A stretch of DNA of 64,000 bases from Amycolatopsis sp. (lineage in GTDB: Bacteria > Actinomycetota > Actinomycetes > Mycobacteriales > Pseudonocardiaceae). This document shows positions 1-8,167 of the stretch, piece after piece (position 1 is the first letter of the stretch; every line of letters begins with the position of its first letter). The notes below the pieces were generated by a model. That model saw only the letters and a list, made by a program, of their open reading frames with translations. It had not been told where the DNA came from and did not search any database. The stretch covers positions 1 through 64,000 of the forward strand of contig NZ_JAODNM010000080.1 of assembly GCF_025464955.1 (NCBI RefSeq). The letters are read 5' to 3'. The translations under genes and the position numbers were made by a program.

Positions 1-125
1 TAGGTGTCGGAGTGCTCCAGCTCCTGGGCGTGCGGGATGACTTCCTTGTCCACGAACGACCGGACCGTGGACAGGATCTCGGACTGGACGTCGGTCAAGC
101 CGGCGGTCTGGGCGAGGCGGGCCAT
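1..125 (-). CDS. Acyl-CoA dehydrogenase, N-terminal part (cut by window edge)
   Basis: Only the first 41 codons are in the window. The reverse-strand ATG at 125-123 opens a helical N-terminus, MARLAQTAGLTDVQSEILS followed by a VRSFVDKEVIP segment, which is the usual start of the acyl-CoA dehydrogenase alpha-helical domain (FAD-dependent alpha,beta-desaturation of acyl-CoA). A GGAG ribosome site lies a few bases upstream. It follows a thiolase and another acyl-CoA dehydrogenase on the same strand with about 100 bp in between, so it is probably the third gene of a leftward beta-oxidation operon. Catalytic residues lie beyond the edge. The family call rests on the N-terminus only. Confidence 0.7.
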   Translation of the reverse strand, partial: MARLAQTAGLTDVQSEILSTVRSFVDKEVIPHAQELEHSDT

Positions 126-227
126 CAGATTCTCCAGGGGGACGAAACTCAGTTCTTGTGCGATTGGTAGCCACGGGCTAGGGGATAGAGATCATGCCGA
201 GCGCGCCGTGTCGCTCATCCAGCGGCG

Positions 228-1442
228 TTATGGGGTGACTCGCTCGAAGATCGCCGCGAGTCCCTGGCCGCCGCCGATGCACATGGTTTCGAGACCGTAC
301 CGGGCTTGCCGCCGGTCGAGTTCGCGTGCGAGGGTGGTCAGGATGCGGGTGCCGGTCGCGCCGACCGGGTGGCCCAGTGAGATCCCGGAGCCGTGCACGT
401 TCAGCCGGTCGAAGTCGGACTCCGCGAAGTCCCACTCCCGCGTGCAAGCCAGCACCTGGGCAGCGAATGCCTCGTTGAGCTCGATCAGGTCCATCTCCGA
501 CAGCTTGAGCCCGGCACGGTCCAATGCGGCCTGGGTCGCCGGCACGGGCCCGATTCCCATGACCTTCGGCTGCACGCCTGCCACGCCCCAGGACACCAGG
601 CGGACCAGCGGCCTCAGGCCGAGTGCGGCGGCGCGGTCCGGGTGGGTCACCACACACAGGGCGGCGGCGTCGTTCTGGCCGCTGGCGTTGCCCGCGGTCA
701 CGGTGGCCTCCGCGTCCTGCTTGCCCAGGATCGGCCGCAGGCCGGCGAGTGTCTCTGGCGTGGTGTCCGAACGTGGGTGCTCGTCGGTGTCTACGACCAG
801 AGTCCCGTTGCGGCTTGCCACGGTGACCGGGATGATCTCCTCGGCGAACACCCCGGATCGCTGTGCCGCGATGGCGCGCCGGTGGGAGCTGACGGCCAGC
901 CGGTCTTGCTCGTCGCGGGAAATCCCGTAGTCGCGGCGGAGGTTCTCAGCGGTCTCGAGCATGCCACCGGGCACCGGGTAGTCCCGGCCACCCGCGGTCA
1001 CCCGCCCGCGCGCGAGCCCGTCGTGGAGGGTCATGCCGGCGCCCCTGGCACCCCAGCGCACTTCGGTGGAGAAGAACGGGGCGTTGCTCATGCTCTCCAC
1101 ACCGCCCGCGACGACGACCTCGCTCACGCCGGTGGCGACCTGCATGCCGGCCTGCAGCACTGATTGCAGACCGGAGCCACAGCGGCGGTCGACCTGCATA
1201 CCAGGCACCGTCACGGGCAGGCCGGCGTTCAACGCCACGACGCGGCCGATCGCCGGGGCCTCACTGGTCGGGTAGCAGTGCCCGAGGACGACGTCGTCGA
1301 TCCCGGCGGGGTCGAGCCCGGTGCGCTCAAGCAGGCCGCGCAGGACGTTCTCGCCGAGCTCGGCGGCGCTGAGGCTTTTGAGGGCGCCGCCGTACCGGCC
1401 GATGGGGGTGCGGACCGGTTCGCAGATCACGACCTCGCGCAT
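228..1442 (-). CDS. Thiolase (acetyl-CoA acyltransferase, FadA-like)
   Basis: A 404-residue thiolase that would cleave 3-ketoacyl-CoA with CoA, or condense acyl-CoAs, in the cytoplasm. The N-terminus MREVVICEPVRTPIGRYGG is typical. The acylated cysteine is Cys88 in DRRCGSGLQS, followed by the NEAF motif, the GHPVGATG histidine motif and the second catalytic cysteine in CIGGGQG near the C-terminus, so all catalytic elements are present. The ATG at 1442 is chosen because a GAAAGG site precedes it and the homology starts there; the open frame extends upstream without family similarity. It lies 40 bp downstream of an acyl-CoA dehydrogenase and upstream of another, forming a beta-oxidation operon. 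Exact chain-length specificity cannot be read from sequence. Confidence 0.93.
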   Translation of the reverse strand: MREVVICEPVRTPIGRYGGALKSLSAAELGENVLRGLLERTGLDPAGIDDVVLGHCYPTSEAPAIGRVVALNAGLPVTVPGMQVDRRCGSGLQSVLQAGMQVATGVSEVVVAGGVESMSNAPFFSTEVRWGARGAGMTLHDGLARGRVTAGGRDYPVPGGMLETAENLRRDYGISRDEQDRLAVSSHRRAIAAQRSGVFAEEIIPVTVASRNGTLVVDTDEHPRSDTTPETLAGLRPILGKQDAEATVTAGNASGQNDAAALCVVTHPDRAAALGLRPLVRLVSWGVAGVQPKVMGIGPVPATQAALDRAGLKLSEMDLIELNEAFAAQVLACTREWDFAESDFDRLNVHGSGISLGHPVGATGTRILTTLARELDRRQARYGLETMCIGGGQGLAAIFERVTP

Positions 1443-1482
1443 GGCGTTTGCCTTTCGGGAGAAGGAGTCGGTGCGGTGAGGG

Positions 1483-2643
1483 TCACGACACTTGGCGTCG
1501 CACGAGCGTGCCGCCGATGATAAGCCGCTGGATCTCGCTGGTGCCCTCGTACAGCCTGAGCAGGCGGACCTCCCGGTAGATCCGCTCCACCGGGACGCCC
1601 CGCATGTAGCCGGTGCCGCCGTGCACCTGCACCGCGAGGTCCGCGACGCGGCCGGCCATCTCAGTGCAGAAGAGCTTGGCCGCCGAAGGCATGATCCGCC
1701 GGTCGGTGCCGCTGTCGTAGGCCGCCGCGGCCTCCCGGACAAGGGCGCGGCCCGCGCTGACGCCGGTGAACTGGTCGGCGAGCATCGCCTGGACCAGCTG
1801 ATGGGTGCCGATCGGGACGTCGCCTTGGGTGTTGGTGGCCGCGTAGGCGACGGACTCGTCCAGCGCCCGCTGTGCACTGCCGACGGCGAGCGCCGCGATG
1901 TGCACCCGGCCGCGTGCCAGGGAGGTCATGGCCGCCCGGTAACCGACCTCTTCGGAGGCGCCCACGAGCGCGGACCCCGCAACGTGCACGGAGTCGAACG
2001 TGACGTCGGCGGTCCAGGCGCCCTCCTGGCCCATTTTCGCGTCCTTGGGGCCGACGGCGACCCCTCGGGTATCCGCAGGTACGAGGAACACCGCGATTCC
2101 GGGACCGTCGGAGTCCGCGTCACGGGTCCGGGCGAAGACGAGGAACAGGTCGGCGAGCGGGGCGTTGGTGATGAAGCGCTTCTGGCCGTCGATCACCCAG
2201 CTGTCGCCGTCGCGGCGAGCCCGGGTGCGCAGGCCGGCCGGGTTCGAGCCGGCGCCGGGCTCGGTGAGGGCGAAGGAGGCGACGACTTCACCCGAAGCGA
2301 TCCGCTCCAGCCACTGCTTTTTCTGGACGTCGGTGCCGAAGTTGACGAGTATCTGCCCCGCGATGCCGTTGTTGGTGCCGAACATCGAACGCAGGGCAAG
2401 GGTGGTGTAGCCGAACTCCATGGCCAGCTCGACGTCCTGACGGAGGTTCAGCCCGAGGCCGCCCCACTGCCCGGGGATCGCGTAGCCGAACAGGCCCATG
2501 TCCGCCGCCACGGCCCGCAGGTCGTCGGGCATCCGGTCGGCATCCATGATCTCGTTCTCGCGCGGGATGACGTCGTCGCGGATGAAGCGCCGAACCAGGG
2601 CGAGGATGTCCGCGAATTCGTCGGCGCTGACTGTGTCGCTCAT
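1483..2643 (-). CDS. Acyl-CoA dehydrogenase
   Basis: A 386-residue flavoprotein of normal family length that introduces a trans-2 double bond into acyl-CoA and passes electrons to ETF. Visible signatures are FALTEPGAGSNPA in the middle beta-domain, QVHGGTGYM in the C-terminal helical domain, and LYEGTSEIQ near the end, whose first glutamate matches the catalytic base of the medium-chain class. The start MSDTVS at 2643 is preferred; a GTG two codons upstream (2649) is also possible. It is the first gene of a leftward operon with the thiolase and a second dehydrogenase. A divergent LysR gene starts 83 bp away and is the obvious candidate regulator. Confidence 0.93.
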   Translation of the reverse strand: MSDTVSADEFADILALVRRFIRDDVIPRENEIMDADRMPDDLRAVAADMGLFGYAIPGQWGGLGLNLRQDVELAMEFGYTTLALRSMFGTNNGIAGQILVNFGTDVQKKQWLERIASGEVVASFALTEPGAGSNPAGLRTRARRDGDSWVIDGQKRFITNAPLADLFLVFARTRDADSDGPGIAVFLVPADTRGVAVGPKDAKMGQEGAWTADVTFDSVHVAGSALVGASEEVGYRAAMTSLARGRVHIAALAVGSAQRALDESVAYAATNTQGDVPIGTHQLVQAMLADQFTGVSAGRALVREAAAAYDSGTDRRIMPSAAKLFCTEMAGRVADLAVQVHGGTGYMRGVPVERIYREVRLLRLYEGTSEIQRLIIGGTLVRRQVS

Positions 2644-2680
2644 GACCACTGATCGTCGAGCAAAATCTGATGCAAGTCCA

Positions 2681-2723
2681 ATACCAATAGCTGCTGTATT
2701 GTTTCTCTCAGCGATATAATCGC
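2681..2723. promoter_or_regulatory. Divergent promoter region with two inverted repeats (LysR target)
   Basis: The 83-bp gap between the acyl-CoA dehydrogenase start and the LysR start holds two dyads: CAATA-N7-TATTG at 2685-2701 and GCGATATAATCGC at 2711-2723, the second ending four bases before the LysR ATG. LysR regulators usually bind such short interrupted dyads between divergent genes. The LysR gene has no visible Shine-Dalgarno site, so the second dyad may overlap its promoter or a leaderless start. Confidence 0.5.
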
Positions 2724-2726
2724 TGG

Positions 2727-3623
2727 ATGGACTTCATCCAGCTCGAGGTGTTCCGGGCGGTCGCGCAGGAGTTGCACTTCGGCCGTGCCGCCGAGCGCCT
2801 CCGCCTGGCTCAGCCCTACCTGAGCCGGACGATCCGGGCGCTCGAAGCCGATCTCGGGGCGCCGCTGTTCGACCGCACGACACGGAGAGTGGAGCTGACC
2901 CCCGCCGGACGCGCGTTGATGAACCCCGCGGCCGAGATTCTCGCCTTGAGCGAACAGGCCCGAGCCGAGGTCGAGGCGGCGTACCGGGGGGACAGCGGGC
3001 GCGTGCGGTTCAGCTTCGCGGGCCCGTCCTCGCAGTCCATGGTCGGCCTACTGGCTCGGACGGTGCGCGAGCGGTTCGGCCGCATCAATTTGGTCTTCCG
3101 GCCCGGTCGGTACGGCCCGGTCGTGGTGCGCGAACTGCTGGAAAAAAGCACCGACCTGGCCATCGCGCGGTTCGAGCACGCGCCAGTGGGCGTCGCGAGC
3201 AGGCTCGTGGCCCGCGAACGTGGAGTGCTGGCGGTTCCCTCGGCCCACCCACTTGCCGGCGCGGCCGCGGTCTCCTTCGCCGACCTTCGGGGTGAGTCGT
3301 TCATCGCGCTGCCGGAGGCCGCCGGCTCCGCGGTGCGGGCGATGTTCGTCGCCGGGTGCCACGCGGCCGGGTTCGCGCCGAACCTAGTGCAGACGGCACC
3401 GGACTCGTGGACCTGTGTCGCGCTGGTGGCCGCGGGAGTGGGGCTGCACGTCACCACGGACTCGGCGGTGGAACACATGGCCCTCGACAGCGTGCAAGTG
3501 GTTCCCTTCGCGGAGGAGACCACGCCGATCTCCGGCTATCTCCTGTGGCGTCGGGACGACTCCGATCCCGCGCTCGCCAAAGTCCTTGTGGTTTCCGAGC
3601 TCGTGCTGCCGACCGTGGCCTGA
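2727..3623 (+). CDS. LysR-family transcriptional regulator
   Basis: A 298-residue protein of standard LysR length. Residues 1-60 form the winged helix-turn-helix (MDFIQLEVFRAVAQELHFGR, then AAERLRLAQPYLSRTIRALE and the FDRTTRRVELTPAGRAL wing). The rest is a two-lobed substrate-binding domain with typical segments such as SAHPLAG. It is divergent from the acyl-CoA dehydrogenase/thiolase operon and probably controls it in response to a pathway acid or CoA ester (inference from layout). Its stop lies one base from the end of the convergent hydrolase gene. Start by homology; no clear ribosome site. Confidence 0.93.
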   Translation: MDFIQLEVFRAVAQELHFGRAAERLRLAQPYLSRTIRALEADLGAPLFDRTTRRVELTPAGRALMNPAAEILALSEQARAEVEAAYRGDSGRVRFSFAGPSSQSMVGLLARTVRERFGRINLVFRPGRYGPVVVRELLEKSTDLAIARFEHAPVGVASRLVARERGVLAVPSAHPLAGAAAVSFADLRGESFIALPEAAGSAVRAMFVAGCHAAGFAPNLVQTAPDSWTCVALVAAGVGLHVTTDSAVEHMALDSVQVVPFAEETTPISGYLLWRRDDSDPALAKVLVVSELVLPTVA

Positions 3624-3624
3624 G

Positions 3625-4569
3625 CTACCCGACGCGCGCGTGGTCGATGAACGCGGTCACCGCGTCCACTGTCGCGTCGGGCTGCTCGTCGGGAATGAAG
3701 TGCCCGGCTTTCGCGATGACGACGCCGGTCACGTTCTCCGCCCAGGGGCTGAGGGAGGCGGCCATGTCGGGGATCGAGCCGTGGGAGCTGGAGATTCCCA
3801 GGACCGGGACGGTCAAGTGCCCTCGTTCGAGCGTCTCTCGGTTTTTACGCGCTGATTCCTCGCCGTCGCGGAAGTAGGCGAGAAATGCTCGGAGCCCTCC
3901 CTCGGCGGCGATGGAGGCGGCGTAGTGGTCGATGTCGGCGCTGTCGAACGTGTTCGGGGACAGGGTCTTGGCCCTCAAGAACCAGCCGACGTAGTCACGC
4001 TCGCGGCCGGTGATCAGCGTCTCGGGCAGTTCGGGCACCATGTGGAATGCCAGGTGCCAGGTCTTCCAGGCCCGTTCGGGATCGGTGGGGATGGTGTCCG
4101 GGAGGGTGATTCCGGGAATGCCGGCGTCGAGCAGGGCGACGCCGTGCAGGCGGTCTTGGTAGCTCAGGGCGAGCGAGAAGGCGACGCAGGCTCCGATGTC
4201 GTGGGCGACGAGCCAGTACTTCGGCACGTTGAGCGCGGTCAGCGCCGCCTGGACGCGCGAAGCGACGGTATGACTGTCGTAGCTCCCTTGAGGACGGTCG
4301 GAGTGGCCCTGTCCCGGCAGGTCGATCGCGATCACGTGGAAGCGCTCGGCAAGCCGCGGCATCACCTGGTGCCAAGCCCACCAGGTCTGCGGGAATCCGG
4401 CGAGCAGGACGACGGTGGTGCCGCTCGACGGACCGCCTTCTACGGCGTGAAGCTGGATTCCTTCCGCGTCGACCCAGCGGTGGGTGAAGCCCACGAGGTC
4501 GCGCAGCGGCAGCCCGGGGACGTGGTTCTGGTCGGGCGAGCGGTTCGGGGCGATGGCGGTGTCGGTCAT
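3625..4569 (-). CDS. Alpha/beta hydrolase, epoxide hydrolase / haloalkane dehalogenase type
   Basis: A 314-residue alpha/beta hydrolase. LLAGFPQTWWAW carries the oxyanion HGxP-like motif, DLPGQGHSDRPQG follows, and AHDIGACVAFSLA gives the nucleophile elbow with aspartate rather than serine, the signature of epoxide hydrolases and haloalkane dehalogenases. AGHFIPDEQP supplies the catalytic histidine near the C-terminus. It would hydrolyse an epoxide, or less likely a C-halogen bond, through an aspartyl ester. It is divergently transcribed from a TetR gene, and a large inverted repeat lies right at its start, so substrate-induced derepression is likely. The substrate is unknown. Confidence 0.85.
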   Translation of the reverse strand: MTDTAIAPNRSPDQNHVPGLPLRDLVGFTHRWVDAEGIQLHAVEGGPSSGTTVVLLAGFPQTWWAWHQVMPRLAERFHVIAIDLPGQGHSDRPQGSYDSHTVASRVQAALTALNVPKYWLVAHDIGACVAFSLALSYQDRLHGVALLDAGIPGITLPDTIPTDPERAWKTWHLAFHMVPELPETLITGRERDYVGWFLRAKTLSPNTFDSADIDHYAASIAAEGGLRAFLAYFRDGEESARKNRETLERGHLTVPVLGISSSHGSIPDMAASLSPWAENVTGVVIAKAGHFIPDEQPDATVDAVTAFIDHARVG

Positions 4570-4571
4570 AT

Positions 4572-4623
4572 CTCGAGCCTAGCGCATCATGAACTGAACG
4601 GTTCACGATGCGCTAGGCTCGAG
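4572..4623. promoter_or_regulatory. 52-bp near-perfect inverted repeat, probable TetR operator
   Basis: The 17-bp arms CTCGAGCCTAGCGCATC (4572-4588) and its exact complement (4607-4623) flank a core. The symmetry continues after one mismatch to give 23-nt arms around a 6-nt centre. Offset inside is an 11-bp palindrome, TGAACGGTTCA at 4595-4605, the size of a TetR operator. It lies between the divergent hydrolase (ATG at 4569) and TetR gene, so one bound dimer or pair of dimers could silence both. Confidence 0.75.
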
Positions 4624-4650
4624 GACACGAAGGGCCGGCTGGAGAACGGG

Positions 4651-5256
4651 GTGTATACGCCGATGGCCGGGAAGAAGCAGTTCGACGTGGACGTCGCGCT
4701 CGACGCGGCGATGGTCCGGTTCTGGCGGGCCGGGTACGCCAACACCTCGCTCGACGACCTCTCCAGGGCGACCGGATTGAACCGGAGTTCCCTCTACTCC
4801 TCGTTTCGCGACAAAGACTCGCTCTACCTGCGCTGCCTGGATCGCTACGCCGTCCGGTACGGGGGCAGGTACGAGCAGGCGCTTTCCGTCGGTGCGTCTG
4901 GGGAACCGTTGCGGGCGATACGGGCGTTTTTCGAGGTCACCCTCCAACGTATCGCCGACCCCGAGGTGCCGGACGGATGTCTGGTCGCTCAGACCGCGAT
5001 GGCGGCACCGGTACTCAGCCCCGCTATCGCCGCGCGGGCGATCGAAGCCGTGGGGCTTCAGCGCGCACGGCTGCGGACCGCCTTGAACACCGCGGCGTTG
5101 GCCGAGGGCGACGCCGAGAACTACGCCACTCACATCGTGGCGGTCAACCAGTCGCTGGCCGTGATGAGCAGGGCCCGGGCGAGTCAGAAGCAGCTCCGCG
5201 CGATCGTCGACATCAGCATCAGCGCGCTCTCGCATGCTCTGCGCGGCCGGGGCTAG
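4651..5256 (+). CDS. TetR-family regulator
   Basis: About 200 residues. The N-terminal helix-turn-helix covers roughly residues 15-60 (ALDAAMVRFWRAGYANTSLD, then RATGLNRSSLYSSFRDKDSLY), and the C-terminal ligand domain is of the TetR_C type seen in AcrR/YxaF-like proteins (IADPEVPDGCLVAQTAM). I place the start at GTG 4651 because GGAG lies 6 bases upstream; ATG 4663 is the alternative. It is divergent from the epoxide-hydrolase-like gene and separated from it by the inverted repeat, so it is probably the repressor of that gene and of itself. Its TAG stop lies inside the 12-bp target duplication of the IS4 element, so the insertion left the protein intact. Confidence 0.88.
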   Translation: MYTPMAGKKQFDVDVALDAAMVRFWRAGYANTSLDDLSRATGLNRSSLYSSFRDKDSLYLRCLDRYAVRYGGRYEQALSVGASGEPLRAIRAFFEVTLQRIADPEVPDGCLVAQTAMAAPVLSPAIAARAIEAVGLQRARLRTALNTAALAEGDAENYATHIVAVNQSLAVMSRARASQKQLRAIVDISISALSHALRGRG

Positions 5257-5260
5257 AGCC
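5249..5260. repeat. Left 12-bp target-site duplication of IS4-family element
   Basis: GGGGCTAGAGCC occurs immediately before the left inverted repeat and again immediately after the right one (6791-6802). IS4-family elements characteristically duplicate 10-13 bp. The copy includes the TAG stop of the preceding TetR gene. Confidence 0.9.
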
Positions 5261-6790
5261 AAAGCCGTTCAGTTAGCTGGTGGCGGTGGTTGTCAAGATC
5301 GTCGCGTTTCGGCGTGTCGTGACGTGAGGTAGCGAAGCTCCGAGGTAGGAGAGGGCGTCCGCCAAAGACATCCTCACTGCCCCGGGAGCTTCGCTGAGTA
5401 CGGATTCTGTCATCACGCGCGTCGTTAGGGTGGCTGGTCGACGGTTCGCGCCAGGTCATGTCGGTGAGTTGACCCGGATCGTGCCGTTCGAAATGGTCGA
5501 TGCGGTCCTGGCCGACACCGGCACTGTCGAGTCCCGGGTCCGGTTGCTGCCCTCCCGGGTGGTGGTCTACCTGCTCCTGGCTGCGGCGTTGTTCGCTGAT
5601 CTGGGCTATGGGCAGGTGTGGTCACGGATGATCAGCGGCCTGGACGGGCTGCGGATCGGGTTTCCCTGCGCGAGCGCACTGGCTGGGGCGCGGCGCCGGA
5701 TCGGTGTCGCACCGTTGCGGGCGTTGTTCGACCTGGTGCGTGGCCCGGCGGCAGGGGTGGCCACGGCCGGGGTGTACTGGCACGGCCGGTTGGTGACCGC
5801 GGTCGACGGCACGTCGATGTGCTGCCCCGAGAGCATCGCGAACCTGGCCGTGTTCCGCCGTGGCGGCGGGAACCACGGCGGGACCGGCTATCCGATGCTG
5901 CGGATGCTGGCACTGGTGGCCTGTGGCACCCGCACCATCATCGACGCCACGTTCGGCACCGACCGGGTCGGGGAGACCCGCTACGCCCACGACCTGCTCG
6001 CGGTGTTGCGTGCGGGGATGATCGTGCTCGTCGACCGCAACTTCGCCGTCGCGGCCTGGATCACCGCGGTGGCCGACACCGGCGCGGACATGCTGATCAG
6101 GGTCAAAAGCAACCGCAAGCTCCCGGTCGTGGGACGGCTACGGGACGGCTCGTATCTGTCCATGATCGGGCCGGTGCGGGTGCGGGTCATCACCGCGCAG
6201 ATCACGATCACCACCAGTGCCGGGTCACGAAGCGAGGCCTATCGGCTGATCACCACGATCCTCGACCCAGGCATCCCGGCGGCCCGCATCGTCGAGCTTT
6301 ACCACGAACGCTGGGAGATCGAGACCGCGTTCCTGGAGATGAAGTCCACGATCCTGGGCGGACGCGTGCTGCGCGCTCGCACCCCGCAAGGGATCGAGCA
6401 GGAGATGTATTCCCTGTTGATCGCCTACCAGGCGCTGCGGATCGCGATTGTGGACGCCGGTCTCGCTCACCGTGATCTCGATCCGGACCGCGGGAGCTTC
6501 ACCGTTGCTCTCAACGCCGCCCGTGAGCAGCTTGTCCTGGCCGCGGGCGTCATCGCCGACACCGTTATCGATCTTGTCGGGAAGATCGGCAGCAGTGTCC
6601 TCGATCACCTCATGCCCACTCGCCGGACCCGGACCAACCCGCGTGTGGTCAAACGGGCCATCTCCAAGTTCGTCGCCTCCGCGACGAAACGACGTCATCG
6701 CGGACCCAGCCGCACGGCCATGATCAGCATCAACATCCTCACCACCGCCGGTACTTGACACCCCACCAACCGGGCTAACTGAACGGCCTT
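5261..6790. mobile_element. IS4-family insertion sequence, complete, 1530 bp
   Basis: The ends are imperfect inverted repeats: left AAAGCCGTTCAGTTAGC (5261-5277), and the right end read in reverse AAGGCCGTTCAGTTAGC (from 6790), one mismatch in 17. A perfect 12-bp direct repeat flanks the element and one intact transposase gene fills it. Matching target duplications mean it jumped in as a unit and probably recently. It separates the TetR gene from the downstream thiolase promoter. Confidence 0.93.
5430..6758 (+). CDS. IS4-family DDE transposase
   Basis: A 442-residue transposase. The catalytic triad is visible: VDGTSM (first Asp), VDRNF (second Asp), and YHERWEIETAF, which fits the Y-x2-R-x3-E signature of IS4 enzymes. 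The N-terminal segment ending LPSRVVVYLLLAAALF is typical of actinobacterial members. GTG at 5430 is used as start. An in-frame CTG at 5394, preceded by GGGAG, would add 12 residues and is possible. No frameshift or stop, so probably active. Confidence 0.95.
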   Translation: MAGRRFAPGHVGELTRIVPFEMVDAVLADTGTVESRVRLLPSRVVVYLLLAAALFADLGYGQVWSRMISGLDGLRIGFPCASALAGARRRIGVAPLRALFDLVRGPAAGVATAGVYWHGRLVTAVDGTSMCCPESIANLAVFRRGGGNHGGTGYPMLRMLALVACGTRTIIDATFGTDRVGETRYAHDLLAVLRAGMIVLVDRNFAVAAWITAVADTGADMLIRVKSNRKLPVVGRLRDGSYLSMIGPVRVRVITAQITITTSAGSRSEAYRLITTILDPGIPAARIVELYHERWEIETAFLEMKSTILGGRVLRARTPQGIEQEMYSLLIAYQALRIAIVDAGLAHRDLDPDRGSFTVALNAAREQLVLAAGVIADTVIDLVGKIGSSVLDHLMPTRRTRTNPRVVKRAISKFVASATKRRHRGPSRTAMISINILTTAGT

Positions 6791-6802
6791 GGGGCTAGAG
6801 CC
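6791..6802. repeat. Right 12-bp target-site duplication of IS4-family element
   Basis: A second exact copy of GGGGCTAGAGCC, directly abutting the right inverted repeat. Together with the copy at 5249-5260 it defines the insertion point. Confidence 0.9.
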
Positions 6803-6904
6803 TGTCGCAGCCTGGGGTGTGGGATCGCGCACTCCCAGTGGATGTCGACTTGCCCACGATATCTAATCTGTATTAAATAAAGTGACCCAGCGAAGGAGAC
6901 GCTC

Positions 6905-8038
6905 ATGCGCGACGCGGTCATCGTCGATGCGGTCCGGACACCGATCGGCAGACGCAACGGGGCGCTGGCCGGCGTTCACCCCGCTGAGCTCACCGCACAT
7001 GTCCTCACCGCACTCGTCGAGCGGACCGGGCTGGCGCCGGGCGATGTCGACGACGTGATCTGGGGCTGCGTTTCACAGGTGGGCGAACAGTCGGCCAATC
7101 TCGGTCGGGTCGGCGTGCTGGCCGCGGGGTGGCCTGTGTCGGTGCCCGGCACGACCGTCGATCGCAAGTGCGGTTCGAGCCAGCAGGCGGTGAGCTTCGC
7201 CGCCGCGGGCGTGATCGCGGGCCACTACGACTTCGCGATCGCGGGCGGAGCCGAGTCGATGAGCCGGGTGCCGATGGGCTCGAACGTCCAGGGCGCCAAG
7301 CCCTACCCGGACGGTGTGCTCGAGCGGTTCGGGGTTGAGCGGTTCGACCAGGGGGTCGGCGCCGAGATGGTGGCAGCCAAGTGGCGCTTGTCGCGCACGC
7401 AGCTTGACGAGTATTCGGCGCGCTCACACGAGCGCGCAGCGGCCGCGATCGACTCGGGCGCGCTGGCCGGGCAGCTCGCCCCGCTTCCAGGCATGCTGGC
7501 CGTCGACGAGGGCCTTCGCCGCGGTACGACCGTGGAGACGCTGGCCGGGCTGAAGACCGCATTCCGGGAAGACGGTGTGATTACCGCGGGCAACGCTTCC
7601 CAGATCTCGGACGGTGCCGGCGCGCTGCTCATCACGACTTCGGAGACCGCCCTGGCTCACGGCATGACGCCGATGGCGCGGATTCATTCGGCCGCGATCG
7701 CGGCCGACGACCCGGTCATCATGCTCACGGCGCCGATCGGCGCGACGGCGAAGGTGCTTAAGCGATCCGGGTTGAGCATCGATGACATCGGCGCCTTCGA
7801 GGTGAACGAGGCATTCGCTTCCGTGCCGCTGGCGTGGCAGGCCGAAACGGGAACGACCGGTGACGTGCTCAACCCGCTCGGCGGTGCGATCGCGGTGGGT
7901 CACCCGCTCGGCGGGTCCGGCGCGATTCTGATGACCAGGCTCGTCCACCACATGCGGAGCCGGCGGATCCGCTACGGCTTGCAGACCATGTGCGAGGCCG
8001 GCGGGCAGGCCAACGCCACCATTCTCGAACTCCTTTGA
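6905..8038 (+). CDS. Thiolase (acetyl-CoA acyltransferase)
   Basis: A 377-residue thiolase with all catalytic elements: MRDAVIVDAVRTPIGRRNG start, nucleophile Cys89 in DRKCGSSQQA, FEVNEAFAS, AVGHPLGGSGA, and CEAGGQANA with the second cysteine. GAAGGAG lies 7 bases before the ATG. It would cleave a 3-ketoacyl-CoA. It leads a short rightward group with an SDR and, past a TetR, a Baeyer-Villiger monooxygenase, which suggests cyclic or branched ketone/fatty acid catabolism. The upstream 100 bp contain an AT-rich stretch (TAATCTGTATTAAATAAAG) that is probably its promoter. It is a different paralog from the thiolase at 0.2-1.4 kb. Confidence 0.93.
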   Translation: MRDAVIVDAVRTPIGRRNGALAGVHPAELTAHVLTALVERTGLAPGDVDDVIWGCVSQVGEQSANLGRVGVLAAGWPVSVPGTTVDRKCGSSQQAVSFAAAGVIAGHYDFAIAGGAESMSRVPMGSNVQGAKPYPDGVLERFGVERFDQGVGAEMVAAKWRLSRTQLDEYSARSHERAAAAIDSGALAGQLAPLPGMLAVDEGLRRGTTVETLAGLKTAFREDGVITAGNASQISDGAGALLITTSETALAHGMTPMARIHSAAIAADDPVIMLTAPIGATAKVLKRSGLSIDDIGAFEVNEAFASVPLAWQAETGTTGDVLNPLGGAIAVGHPLGGSGAILMTRLVHHMRSRRIRYGLQTMCEAGGQANATILELL

Positions 8039-8116
8039 CCATTGATACCCGCAGGAAATCAATCGATACTTAGTCCGGCATTGCCGATAGCCGGGCGCGC
8101 GGGTGAAATAAGTGGT

Positions 8117-8132
8117 GTGCAAGATAGTGCAC
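8117..8132. promoter_or_regulatory. Small inverted repeat upstream of SDR gene
   Basis: GTGCA-AGATAG-TGCAC, 5-bp arms with a 6-bp centre, lies 35 bp before the SDR start in the thiolase-SDR gap. It could be an operator for the TetR protein encoded just downstream. Short enough to be chance. Confidence 0.3.
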
Positions 8133-8167
8133 TTTCTCATCGCTCAACCACGAAGTCGGGAGTATCT

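Noticed and set aside
178-657. Small open frames on both strands around the first thiolase
   Set aside because: All overlap the thiolase with its intact motifs and lack their own signals.
4572-4623. The long inverted repeat as a bidirectional terminator
   Set aside because: It lies between divergent starts, not between converging ends, so a terminator there makes no sense.
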